This document shows, piece by piece, positions 6,601 to 13,985 of a stretch of DNA of 22,817 nucleotides. A program made the translations under genes and the position numbers. Numbering within the stretch: the first letter of the stretch is position 1; the number at the start of each line of letters is the position of its first letter. Under the pieces are notes generated by a model. It saw only the letters and a program-made list of their open reading frames with translations, did not search any database and was not told the DNA's origin. Source of the DNA: a virus; IMG/VR virus record IMGVR_UViG_3300010392_004727, positions 1 through 22,817 of that record; one strand, written 5' to 3'.

Positions 6601-7470
6601 ATGAAGATAAGCTTTATTGGTCTTGGTGTTATGGGGTTTCCTATGGCGGGTCATTTACACCAAACCGGATTCGATGTCACCGTGTTTAACCGCAGTCAAG
6701 CAAAAGCGCAACGTTGGCTAGAGCACTACCAAGGCAAGATAGCCGATACAGTGGTTGAGTGCGTTAAAGATGCCGATATTGTTTTTGTCTGTGTTGGTAA
6801 CGATGACGATGTGAGAGCCATGACCGTGGACGCACAAGGGGCATTTGCTGCGATGAAGCCAGGCTCAATACTGGTGGATCATACAACGACCTCCGCTGAA
6901 CTGGCTGAAGAGCTTGGTAAGGCTGCACAGGAAGTCGGGGTGCGCTTTATGGATGCGCCAGTGTCCGGTGGCCAAGCAGGCGCCGAGAATGGCAAGCTGA
7001 CCGTGATGTGTGGGGGGGAGCAGAGCTTATTTGAAGCCTTGCAGCCCATTTTCGCTTCTTATGCTCAATCTTCGGTGTTGATGGGCGAAGTCGGCCAGGG
7101 CCAACGAGCTAAAATGGTGAATCAGATCTGCATTGCTGGTGTGTTAACCGGCTTGTCAGAAGGGCTGATCTTAGCGGAGAAGTCTGGCCTTGATATTCCC
7201 ACTTTGGTTGATTGCCTAAAAAATGGTGCTGCGGGTTCTTGGCAGATGGAAAATCGCGCGGTCACCATGGCACAAGATAAATTTGATTTTGGCTTTGCGA
7301 TTGATTGGATGATCAAAGATCTCGGCTTTTGCTTGCAAGAGGCAGACAACCAAGGGCTGCGCTTGCCACTGACAGAGCAGACGCAGGCGAAATACCAAGC
7401 GTTAGCCAAGCAAGGCATGAACCGTTTAGACACGTCCGTTATTATCCGTGCGATCAAACAAGACACTTAA
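6601..7470 (+). CDS. NAD(P)-dependent beta-hydroxyacid dehydrogenase (3-hydroxyisobutyrate dehydrogenase-like)
   Basis: The 289-aa product has the usual length and layout of the family. An N-terminal Rossmann fold has GLGVMG at residues 7-12. The substrate-binding signature DAPVSGGQAGAENGKL is at residues 118-133. The catalytic lysine is expected at K171 in GQRAKMVNQ, and an all-helical C-terminal domain closes the active site. Such enzymes oxidise 3-hydroxy acids (3-hydroxyisobutyrate, glycerate, tartronate semialdehyde as the reduced partner, and others) in the cytoplasm. The exact substrate cannot be read from sequence, and no pathway partner is adjacent. AAGGAAAC lies just before the ATG at 6601. 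A parS2 site begins 27 bp after the stop. Confidence 0.93.
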   Translation: MKISFIGLGVMGFPMAGHLHQTGFDVTVFNRSQAKAQRWLEHYQGKIADTVVECVKDADIVFVCVGNDDDVRAMTVDAQGAFAAMKPGSILVDHTTTSAELAEELGKAAQEVGVRFMDAPVSGGQAGAENGKLTVMCGGEQSLFEALQPIFASYAQSSVLMGEVGQGQRAKMVNQICIAGVLTGLSEGLILAEKSGLDIPTLVDCLKNGAAGSWQMENRAVTMAQDKFDFGFAIDWMIKDLGFCLQEADNQGLRLPLTEQTQAKYQALAKQGMNRLDTSVIIRAIKQDT

Positions 7471-7496
7471 TCTTGCGCTTATCCAATGAACCATGG

Positions 7497-7511
7497 GTTT
7501 ACAGTGTAAAT
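7497..7511. promoter_or_regulatory. parS2 centromere site 2 (ParB2 binding)
   Basis: GTTTACAGTGTAAAT is a perfect NTTTACANTGTAAAN match with the same 13-bp core, TTTACAGTGTAAA, as the site at 547-561. It lies between genes, 27 bp after the dehydrogenase stop. Vibrio chromosome 2 carries several parS2 sites clustered around the origin, so a second copy 7 kb away fits. Confidence 0.88.
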
Positions 7512-7555
7512 TAGCAACGAACCACGTCGGTTAAGGCGGTGAAAATCGCTTTATT

Positions 7556-7593
7556 TTCTATGGGGTTGGATGAAACGCCATTTCCCCATAGAA
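7556..7593 (+). repeat. Hairpin in the leader of the GGDEF gene
   Basis: TTCTATGGGG (7556-7565) and CCCCATAGAA (7584-7593) are a perfect 10-bp inverted repeat around an 18-nt loop, about 95 bp before the start codon of the diguanylate cyclase. No T run follows, so it is not a plain terminator. It could be an operator or an RNA control element. It does not have the conserved core of a GEMM cyclic-di-GMP riboswitch. Confidence 0.55.
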
Positions 7594-7688
7594 TATTGGT
7601 CAACATTTCTTTGTTTCAACGAGAAACTCGGTAAATTATCAGCTAATCTTAAAAAAAAGCATGATCTCGCCAGAAGTAGTGAGTGTAT

Positions 7689-8705
7689 ATGAGTAAAAAT
7701 GAATTTCAGAAGGCTACGGAAAACCTGCGTAAAGCGGTTCCCCTGATGATAAAAAATCAGGTGCCAACGACACCAAGCAACTATGCGCTTTGGTATACCT
7801 ACGTTGACAACGCGTTGCCTGAACTTAACCGCGAGCTTGACGAGGTGGTTAATGAGCATGGCCTTTGTCCGCCGGCGCAAGGTGAGTCCTTGTATCGTAC
7901 TTATGTGGCCAGCAAAACCGAAGCCAATGTCCAGCAGCTTCGTCAAAGCTTAGAACGCATGTTAACGGAGGTCTCTCATTCGATGAATGATACCCTAGTT
8001 AACACCAATAATTTTCAGTTGAAGATCGATAAAAGCTTCAGCAGCTTGCAGCGGGTGGAAGATGAAGGCCTCTCCTTTGATGAAGTGATGGGCTTGGTTC
8101 GCAATTTAATGGTCGAATCGAAAGACATTCGCCATACCACTCAATTTCTTAATAGCCAGCTCAGTGTTGCCAGTGGCGAGATAGAGCAGCTCAAAGAGCA
8201 GTTATCGCAATTTCAGCAAGACGCTTTGTACGACGGGCTATCTAGCTTGTTGAATCGTCGGGCCTTTGATCGTGACATCGCCGCCTACGCGGGCAGTGAT
8301 ACGTCGTTTAGTTTGATTTTGCTCGATATAGATCATTTCAAAAACTATAACGACCAGTTTGGCCACTTATTTGGCGATACGGTGATCAAAGCTTTGGCAA
8401 AACGCCTGCAGATCAGTTGCCGTGATGGCATTGCGGCTTACCGCTTTGGCGGCGAGGAGTTTGCGTTTATTGTACCAAACAAAAATTTACGCTTATCGAT
8501 CCGGTTTGCCGAATCGGTGCGTACCGCGCTTGAAAAGCTCACCATTCGCGATCGGCGTAGCGGTAAACAAGTCGACAGCGTGACTGCCTCGTTTGGTGTG
8601 GCTGAGTTTCAGATTGGCGAGTCGGCCAACGATCTGGTCGATAGAGCGGATATTCAACTTTATGAAGCGAAAAGACTGGGACGAAATCGCGTGCTACCAG
8701 TGTAA
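7689..8705 (+). CDS. GGDEF-domain diguanylate cyclase, cytoplasmic
   Basis: The 338-aa product has a C-terminal GGDEF domain from about residue 175, with DGLSSLLNRRAFDRD at its start, the metal-binding LDIDHFKNYND near residue 212 and the active-site GGEEF at 254-258, so it should make cyclic di-GMP from GTP. The RxxD inhibitory I-site normally found five residues before GGDEF is absent (IAAYRF stands there). The N-terminal 110 residues (PTTPSNYALWYTYVDNALPE) form a helical sensor-like module seen in other marine diguanylate cyclases; its ligand is unknown. A coiled coil at about 145-180 joins the two. No membrane segment or signal peptide is present. I prefer the ATG at 7689 to the in-frame GTG at 7683; the ribosome site is weak either way. 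Confidence 0.94.
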   Translation: MSKNEFQKATENLRKAVPLMIKNQVPTTPSNYALWYTYVDNALPELNRELDEVVNEHGLCPPAQGESLYRTYVASKTEANVQQLRQSLERMLTEVSHSMNDTLVNTNNFQLKIDKSFSSLQRVEDEGLSFDEVMGLVRNLMVESKDIRHTTQFLNSQLSVASGEIEQLKEQLSQFQQDALYDGLSSLLNRRAFDRDIAAYAGSDTSFSLILLDIDHFKNYNDQFGHLFGDTVIKALAKRLQISCRDGIAAYRFGGEEFAFIVPNKNLRLSIRFAESVRTALEKLTIRDRRSGKQVDSVTASFGVAEFQIGESANDLVDRADIQLYEAKRLGRNRVLPV

Positions 8706-8728
8706 GCGAATTGGAATGTGTGGATGGA

Positions 8729-8760
8729 AAGCTCAAGCAGTGATGTTTGGGCTTTTTTTG
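8729..8760 (+). terminator. Intrinsic terminator of the GGDEF gene
   Basis: A 10-bp stem with two G-U pairs (AAGCTCAAGC and GTTTGGGCTT, loop AGTGAT) runs into a T stretch. Confidence 0.75.
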
Positions 8761-8881
8761 TTTTTATCGGTGACGGGGGAGTATTAGGGGCTGGGTGGTG
8801 GCTCTCAAAAGCGCTTATGCAACTTGATAACTAAGGGGGAATTGACCACACTGGAGACATAATTGAGCTTGGAGCACTGAA

Positions 8882-9175
8882 ATGGATAAGGAACAATACA
8901 CTAAGGTGGTGACAGACCAAGGCAAGTCGGTGACGATTTTAGTTACCTTGATTGATGATATTGCTGAATCAGAATTAGAGTACCTCGACGACATAAGCTT
9001 TGCCGGTAAACAGTGGCAGCTGTCAATTGCAGGTAAAGACCACTGTTTTACTACTTGGACAGAATGGTTTCCTGATCCTCAGCAAGCGTTAGAAAGGGGC
9101 ATGGCGGCGATTTTGGAAGAGGGGATCGATGAGTTTTATCAAAACTCCGATGTGCCTAACTTCAACCAGTTTTAA
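8882..9175 (+). CDS. Hypothetical acidic protein, 97 aa
   Basis: The product starts MDKEQYTKVVTDQGKSVTIL and ends DVPNFNQF. It is acidic and soluble, with alternating hydrophobic strands early (VTILVTLIDD) and a helix later (ALERGMAAILEEGIDEF), which suggests a small alpha/beta fold. No catalytic motif, signal peptide or membrane segment is seen, and I do not recognise the family. TTGGAG lies eight bases before the ATG. It is followed by a 16-bp-stem terminator that also serves the remnant gene arriving from the other strand, so this is the last clearly native gene before the accessory region. Confidence 0.8.
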   Translation: MDKEQYTKVVTDQGKSVTILVTLIDDIAESELEYLDDISFAGKQWQLSIAGKDHCFTTWTEWFPDPQQALERGMAAILEEGIDEFYQNSDVPNFNQF

Positions 9176-9186
9176 CCCTAAGCTAA

Positions 9187-9220
9187 AAAAAGCGCCAAGA
9201 CTCAAGTCTTGGCGCTTTTT
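9187..9220. terminator. Bidirectional intrinsic terminator
   Basis: A perfect 16-bp stem (AAAAAGCGCCAAGACT and its complement) around a 2-base centre has A runs on one side and T runs on the other, so it can stop transcripts from both directions. This is what is expected between convergent genes, here the 97-aa gene and a now-truncated minus-strand gene. Confidence 0.92.
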
Positions 9221-9255
9221 ATGGTGGTGAGCCTAGCAATGGCTGTGCGTCACGA

Positions 9256-9318
9256 CTAGGCGATTTTTTCTTCTTCGCCTTCGCCAATAAAACCACCGGT
9301 TTGATTTGTAAAGATTTA
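9256..9318 (-). pseudogene. 3' remnant of a minus-strand gene
   Basis: Reading the minus strand down to the TAG at 9258-9256 gives IFTNQTGGFIGEGEEEKIA, preceded in frame by a stop at 9319-9321. The acidic, Gly-Glu rich tail ends 35 bp before a bidirectional terminator, exactly as a real C-terminus would. No start or upstream frame remains, so the gene was probably cut by the insertion of the accessory block on its right. I cannot identify the parent protein from 19 residues. Confidence 0.5.
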
Positions 9319-9321
9319 ATT

Positions 9322-9630
9322 CGTTGTAAGTCAGTGGTTTAGCTTTAATTCTTTAAGCTAGTGGCGACAGTGTGGCGGCAAGTTGAAAGATTATTTTGAT
9401 TTCTAGGTTACAAATCTAACAAGGTTCTGCCCCTTTTTAAGTTAGTGCTTTCACTCATTCACATCCTGCTTGTGAGATTTTGTCTTACTAAAAGTTATCC
9501 GAACTCAGTAAGCTTCAATTTATGTTCTACCACTCCACGCAAACCATCTCTTATCTTTCACTATCGGCCTAATGCGTTATATTGAAGCCTAAAAGTCAGC
9601 CTGCTCTGTTATTGAGTTGCGAAAATGCGC
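9322..9630. other. Intergenic stretch at the island edge
   Basis: About 300 bp of AT-rich DNA with no supported gene. No integrase, tRNA gene or direct repeat marking an attachment site was recognised. The right part leads into the promoter of the restriction-modification control gene. Confidence 0.5.
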
Positions 9631-9656
9631 TACTTATAGTCTGTAGACTTATAGAG
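9631..9656 (+). promoter_or_regulatory. C-box operator of the restriction-modification system
   Basis: Two copies of the controller-protein box stand in tandem: TACTTATAGTC (9631-9641) and GACTTATAGAG (9646-9656), separated by four bases. This is very close to the known GACTTATAGTC C-boxes of PvuII-type systems. The pair lies 39 bp before the controller start, so the C protein probably first activates and then represses its own and the endonuclease gene's transcription from here. Confidence 0.8.
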
Positions 9657-9694
9657 TTCATATGTAATTATCTCATTAATTAATAGGGGTAATT

Positions 9695-9922
9695 ATGCGA
9701 AAGCCAAGTAAGGAAATTTTAGCGTCACTTGCCAAAAATGTGAGGCGTTTTCGGCTCGAAAATGACATGTCTCAAGAGTTGCTTGCTGAAAAATGTGGAC
9801 TACATAGAACTTATATAGGTTCAATAGAGCGTGGTGAGAGAAATGCCACTCTAAGTACTCTGGAGGTTCTAGCTGAAACATTTAACGTATCAATTGCCCA
9901 GCTTCTTAACAATAATGAGTAA
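9695..9922 (+). CDS. Restriction-modification controller protein (C protein), XRE-type HTH
   Basis: The 75-aa product is almost entirely one Cro/C1-type helix-turn-helix domain. The core is MSQELLAEKCGLHRTYIGSI at residues 25-44, followed by ERGERNATLSTLEVLAETFN. Length and sequence are typical of the small dimeric C proteins of type II systems. These delay endonuclease expression after entry into a new host, giving the methyltransferase time to protect the DNA. The C-box pair upstream and the endonuclease gene eight bases after its stop support this strongly. The ATG at 9695 has GGGG a few bases upstream. Confidence 0.92.
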   Translation: MRKPSKEILASLAKNVRRFRLENDMSQELLAEKCGLHRTYIGSIERGERNATLSTLEVLAETFNVSIAQLLNNNE

Positions 9923-9930
9923 TTGATAAT

Positions 9931-10977
9931 ATGAATAGTTTGGCTTCAGGCTTAGGAAAGGTTTCAAATATTTCTCGTTCTGATTTAACAATTTATGACC
10001 AAATACAGACAGGAGATACACAATATTGGTTAACAAGCGAAGAGCTTTCCGCAGTTTTAAATGATCGATTAACTGGCGTATCTTTTGAAGGTTTAGCTAT
10101 TAGAACCCGCTCTAAAGTTGCTAAAGAATTAGTGTGTGAGACTCTTGGATATCCAGTGCCGCGCTCTTTTGTAAAGTGCCAGCCACGATTTACAGGTCAA
10201 ATGTTTGATACTTATGTACAAAAATCAAACAACTTGCAAGTTTGGAATGAAGAGTTAGATGTTGAAAGGCGATACGTAATCATCCGAACAGATGAAAATG
10301 ATATTATAACAAAAGTTAAAGTTATTTCAGGTAGTGATTTAGCCGCTTTAGATACTACGGGTACATTGACTCAAAAGTTCCAAGCGCGACTGACACTCTC
10401 AAATCACCAGATGGAGTTAATTTCTCAGTTTGATACTTTAAATGTTCAAAACACACTAGCTTTATCACCTATTGATTTGTCATTTGATAGCCCTGTGTCT
10501 CAGCCAGTGTGTGGTAAGATACTTCCTATTAATGAGTGCTTTAGAAGGCTATCAAGCATTGTAGGTCGCTCGTTTCCAGATGCTGGTCGTATTCAAGAAA
10601 GAAATAGAGGAGCAGCTTTGCATGCTCTAGTTTGCGAAGCTTTAGGATATTCAGACTATCGAGATAACGGACAGTTTCCAGATGTTAAGCATCAGCTACT
10701 TGAAGTTAAACTACAAACTTCTCCAACGATAGATTTAGGGTTGGTCTGTCCTGATAGTAAAGCCCTCTTAGATATCGAACAGGTAGGCTTTCAGCAAATT
10801 AAACATTGTGATGTGAGATACGCAATATTTTATGGTTATATTGATAATGGCTTAGTCCATATCACTAATCTCTACCTTACAACTGGTGAGGATTTCTTTA
10901 GTCGTTTTGAACAGTTTGGAGGCAAAGTTTTGAACAAGAAGATACAAATCCCTTTGCCTCGCAATTTTTTTGACTAA
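9931..10977 (+). CDS. Type II restriction endonuclease, PD-(D/E)xK fold, with an internal duplication
   Basis: The 348-aa product is assigned from its place between a C protein and a DNA methyltransferase and from a catalytic motif near the C-terminus: P250-D251 followed by E258-V-K260. The sequence is internally repeated. LVCETLGY at 67-74 and LVCEALGY at 233-240, each after R-rich helices, are followed at matching distance by FTGQMFDTYVQKSN (87-100) and FPDVKHQLLEVKLQ (249-262), then by a similar strand pattern. In the first copy the acidic catalytic positions appear lost and only the lysine (K98) remains, so the N-terminal half is probably a degenerate DNA-binding or regulatory copy. The ribosome site is weak and the start is 8 bp after the controller stop, so translation may be coupled. 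The recognition sequence cannot be predicted. Confidence 0.85.
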   Translation: MNSLASGLGKVSNISRSDLTIYDQIQTGDTQYWLTSEELSAVLNDRLTGVSFEGLAIRTRSKVAKELVCETLGYPVPRSFVKCQPRFTGQMFDTYVQKSNNLQVWNEELDVERRYVIIRTDENDIITKVKVISGSDLAALDTTGTLTQKFQARLTLSNHQMELISQFDTLNVQNTLALSPIDLSFDSPVSQPVCGKILPINECFRRLSSIVGRSFPDAGRIQERNRGAALHALVCEALGYSDYRDNGQFPDVKHQLLEVKLQTSPTIDLGLVCPDSKALLDIEQVGFQQIKHCDVRYAIFYGYIDNGLVHITNLYLTTGEDFFSRFEQFGGKVLNKKIQIPLPRNFFD

Positions 10978-10981
10978 TTAA

Positions 10982-12670
10982 TTAGTCTTTCGGCTGTGGG
11001 AGGTCAAATGCTTCCCACACAAGATCGTTCAAGACTTTTTCACTCTCAGTTCTTTTATGTATATTGCTCTCTGTGAAGATTGATTTGGCTAATTCAATCA
11101 TTTTTAGAGATATTCTTGATTTTGGATCAGGTAATGGGAATTGTTCAACGTATTGAGATATAAAACGTCTTTTGTTCGAATACAGCTTGTTATTGAACTT
11201 TGTATCGTAAAATAACTCAATAAACTTCGAGTTCGCTACAGCTAGAATTAACCAAAGAATGTCAGTTTCATCTTTTTGGAAGTCATTAACCATCCAGTAA
11301 CAATCACCGTTAACTATAGATTGTTTTTCATCCAACCAAAAAGTAGGTTCTTCACAAATGTCTCTAAAGACAATCTTGTCTTCTAACCATAATTGGGGAT
11401 TCTGAGGAACCCAGATTTCAAACCAATTTCGATTAGCTTTTATTACGTACTTACGACCTTCAAGCTGCTCTCTATGCTGCTCCAAGTAAGATTTACTTAC
11501 TGGATATTTTTCAATATCAATAGCTTTTTTCTTGCCGTTTACAGTCTCATGAGTATAGAGGATCTGTTTAGTTTCTTTATCTGATTGCTTAAATCTTCCT
11601 GCTACATGATGGGTAATTAATGGCTTAATAAGTTCAGGTTCTAACCCTGTCTCTTCAACCCATGACTCTTTGATAAAAACATTATCAGCGGTTGTTTTAA
11701 CTCCCACTCGAATCTTACCTACTTCACCAAATGTAGCCCATGTTTTGCTATCAACATCTGCCAACCACTTTTGAGATTTAAGATCTTTGATTCTCCAAAT
11801 GTCTTTTGGAGATGAGTCATAATCCAACAATCCAGACTTTATAATGTAAGACTTACCATTTGAGCACTTAACAACGCCACGATGTGAAATTGCATCTACA
11901 GGTGTTTCTGAGAAGTCTGTAGCTTCTTCACTCGTTTCATAGATAGAGCAGAATTCTGTAGAGGTTTCAGCATTTTTGTTTTTAAGTGAGAACAATAGAA
12001 CGGCAGGTAATACAGCAGCTTCAAATAGTTTTGTGTCTCCAAAATCCCATATGTTGTATATTTTATACAAGTCGTACAGAGATTGTCTGAGTGCTCCAGT
12101 CCCCTTAGTTGTTAGGAATCTATTCGATACAATAACACCTGCTACTCCATCTTCAGATAGACATTTACTCATACCAATTAGGAATGCTTGATAAATATCA
12201 ACTCGACCTTTTAAACCGAAGTTTTTAGATAAAAACTGAGATTGTTCTGCCCCCAAAACCTGAGTTCTTACATATGGGGGGTTTGCAATAATTACATCAA
12301 ACTTTGGTAGATTGTGCTTACAGAGTTCGGAGTTATTATTAATACAATAGTCTAAAAAGTCACCATGTATTAAGTTCATCTTAACATTTGGGAAATATTT
12401 AGAGATTCTTTTTTTACTAAGTTCGATGGAATCTATATTTATATCAAAACCAATAACTTCAACATGAACAGTTGATTCAAGTGAGCCCAGTAAGCTTAGA
12501 ATTAACTCACCATCACCAATAGCAGGATCTGCTACAACAATACGCTCTTTATCTTTCAACTTTGTAAGTATCTTTTCGCTAACAAATTTACTTAATTTTG
12601 TAGGCGTATAATGAGCACCTTCACTTTTTCTACATGATACGTGTTGATATCTATCTTCAATTACTTCCAA
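10982..12670 (-). CDS. Eco57I/TaqI-like N6-adenine DNA methyltransferase
   Basis: The 562-aa product converges on the endonuclease with only four bases between stop codons. It has the AdoMet site DPAIGDGE at residues 49-56, acidic loop GFDIN at 74-78, GDF at 103-105 and the catalytic NPPY at 130-133, the order of N6-adenine methyltransferases. Residues after about 330 resemble a TaqI-type target recognition domain (PELIKPLITHHVAGRF, then many aromatic residues). It should protect host DNA from the partner endonuclease. The only full-length start is TTG at 12670-12668. An ATG at 12696 begins a 12-codon frame that stops at 12661 and would continue into the gene if the A5 tract at 12677-12673 held six A. 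The gene is AT-rich compared with the flanking chromosome. Confidence 0.9.
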   Translation of the reverse strand: MEVIEDRYQHVSCRKSEGAHYTPTKLSKFVSEKILTKLKDKERIVVADPAIGDGELILSLLGSLESTVHVEVIGFDINIDSIELSKKRISKYFPNVKMNLIHGDFLDYCINNNSELCKHNLPKFDVIIANPPYVRTQVLGAEQSQFLSKNFGLKGRVDIYQAFLIGMSKCLSEDGVAGVIVSNRFLTTKGTGALRQSLYDLYKIYNIWDFGDTKLFEAAVLPAVLLFSLKNKNAETSTEFCSIYETSEEATDFSETPVDAISHRGVVKCSNGKSYIIKSGLLDYDSSPKDIWRIKDLKSQKWLADVDSKTWATFGEVGKIRVGVKTTADNVFIKESWVEETGLEPELIKPLITHHVAGRFKQSDKETKQILYTHETVNGKKKAIDIEKYPVSKSYLEQHREQLEGRKYVIKANRNWFEIWVPQNPQLWLEDKIVFRDICEEPTFWLDEKQSIVNGDCYWMVNDFQKDETDILWLILAVANSKFIELFYDTKFNNKLYSNKRRFISQYVEQFPLPDPKSRISLKMIELAKSIFTESNIHKRTESEKVLNDLVWEAFDLPQPKD

Positions 12671-12696
12671 GGTTTTTCTCTACTTAAAGTCGTCAT
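12661..12696 (-). other. Possible leader peptide or frameshifted N-terminus of the methyltransferase
   Basis: ATG at 12696-12694 opens the short frame MTTLSREKPWK, which ends at TAA 12663-12661 and overlaps the TTG start of the methyltransferase in another frame. Adding one A to the A5 tract would give MTTLSREKTLEVIEDRYQ, fused to the methyltransferase without interruption. It may be a coupling leader, a natural slippage site, a mutation or a sequencing error. Confidence 0.4.
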
Positions 12697-12732
12697 TTTA
12701 TATTTATCCTATCACAAACTTCAAGAGACTGC

Positions 12733-12742
12733 ACCACTACAT
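12733..12742. repeat. Left target-site duplication of the ISAs1 element
   Basis: ACCACTACAT is repeated exactly at 13986-13995, directly outside the other end of the element. A 10-bp duplication is in the range known for ISAs1-family elements. Confidence 0.85.
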
Positions 12743-13985
12743 TAGGGCAAGATCATGAACGTTTTTTATCCAATATTAGACCAAGGTTGACTTGATAAGG
12801 CCACCATGATCTCATACCCCTCTTTCGAGGAGTGGCCATGAATATCGATACCATTAAAGAGCATTTCAGTATTATCCGTGACGAACGGCAAAGCGCAAAA
12901 GTGGACTATCCACTGTTCGATATCCTGTTTGGTTCTATCTGCGCAGTGATAGCCGGAGGCCAAGGCTGGACAGACATTCGCGAGTATGTTCTTGGTCACC
13001 ATGAGTGGTTTCTTAAGCACAACCTGTTTGAAAATGGTGTTCCTGTAGATGACACCTTTGCTCGCCTGATCGCAAGCATTGATCCTGCAGAGTTTCGAGA
13101 CTGCTTTTTAGCCTGGATGAAGGCGGTGCATAAGCTAACTTCTGGTGAAGTAATTGCCATTGATGGCAAGACATTACGTGGCTCCTATGACAGAGACGAC
13201 AGACAAAGTGCCATCCATATGGTTAGTGCATACGCCAGCGCCAACCAACTGGTATTGGGTCAACTCAAAACCGAGAACAAGAGCAATGAAATTACCGCGA
13301 TACCTGCGCTAATTAAGATGCTCGATTTGCGAGGCGCCATAGTGACGATTGATGCAATGGCCTGCCAGACTAAGATTGCCGGGGTCATCACCAGCAAGGG
13401 TGGAGACTACTTATTAGCAGTTAAAGGCAATCAGGGTAAGTTAGCCGCCGCTGTACAGGCGGCTTTTGCCCCGTACCGCCGAGCCCCGGTTGATGAAGCT
13501 ACATGTCAAATCGAGAAGCAGAAAGGTCGTGTTCAAGCACGCACCTGCCATGTATTGAATGCGAGTGAGCTGGAAGGGGACTTCTCAGCCTGGAGTAGTC
13601 TAACCAGCATCGTGATGGTCGAAAATTACCGGGCAACAAAAGGTAAAGAGCCAGAGCTGGAGTACCGTTACTACATCAGTTCAGCTGAGTTAACTCCAGA
13701 GCAGGCCGGTAATGCTATCCGCGCTCACTGGGGCATTGAGTCAATGCACTGGATTTTGGATGTGAGTATGCGGGAAGATGCTTGTCAGATTTACCGGGAA
13801 AATGCGGCTGAAAACCTGGCAGGGTTAAGGCACATGTCGCTGAACATGCTCAGAGCTGAACCCACAAAGATCAGCGTGCCAATGAAGCAGAAACGCTGCA
13901 TGATGAATCCCGCCTTCTTGGAACAAGTTCTTCTGGCCGGATTTGCATCAATGGCTAAATCCTAACCATTCATGCGGATGCCCTG
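12743..13985. mobile_element. ISAs1-family insertion sequence, complete, 1243 bp
   Basis: The left end reads TAGGGCANNNNCATGAA inward and the right end, reverse-complemented, reads CAGGGCANNNNCATGAA, giving imperfect terminal inverted repeats. Outside them the 10-bp direct repeat ACCACTACAT is present on both sides. One intact transposase gene fills the element. The perfect target duplication and intact gene indicate a fairly recent insertion. It landed about 45 bp upstream of the methyltransferase leader, so it may alter or separate that gene's promoter. Confidence 0.88.
12838..13965 (+). CDS. ISAs1-family DDE transposase
   Basis: The 375-aa product has the family layout. The N-terminal segment is DIREYVLGHHEWFLKHNLF. 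The first catalytic aspartate is D109 in VIAIDGKTLRGSYD, the second is D172 in VTIDAMACQT, and the glutamate is E301 in HWGIESMHWILDV, with DCF, VKGNQG and YRYYISS between. It catalyses cut-and-paste or replicative movement of the element. I start it at ATG 12838 because GAGGAG stands eight bases upstream; the in-frame GTG at 12832 adds only two residues. It is also related to the E. coli H-repeat proteins. No frameshift or stop interrupts it, so it is probably active. Confidence 0.95.
   Translation: MNIDTIKEHFSIIRDERQSAKVDYPLFDILFGSICAVIAGGQGWTDIREYVLGHHEWFLKHNLFENGVPVDDTFARLIASIDPAEFRDCFLAWMKAVHKLTSGEVIAIDGKTLRGSYDRDDRQSAIHMVSAYASANQLVLGQLKTENKSNEITAIPALIKMLDLRGAIVTIDAMACQTKIAGVITSKGGDYLLAVKGNQGKLAAAVQAAFAPYRRAPVDEATCQIEKQKGRVQARTCHVLNASELEGDFSAWSSLTSIVMVENYRATKGKEPELEYRYYISSAELTPEQAGNAIRAHWGIESMHWILDVSMREDACQIYRENAAENLAGLRHMSLNMLRAEPTKISVPMKQKRCMMNPAFLEQVLLAGFASMAKS

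Noticed and set aside
7511-7688. Cyclic-di-GMP (GEMM) riboswitch upstream of the GGDEF gene
   Set aside because: The conserved GEMM sequences are not present; only a simple hairpin is seen.
9322-9630. tRNA gene or attachment site at the island edge
   Set aside because: No tRNA cloverleaf and no direct repeat matching the other side could be found within the window.
12766-13020. 84-aa minus-strand frame over the transposase start
   Set aside because: Antisense to the intact transposase and spans the element leader; no support.
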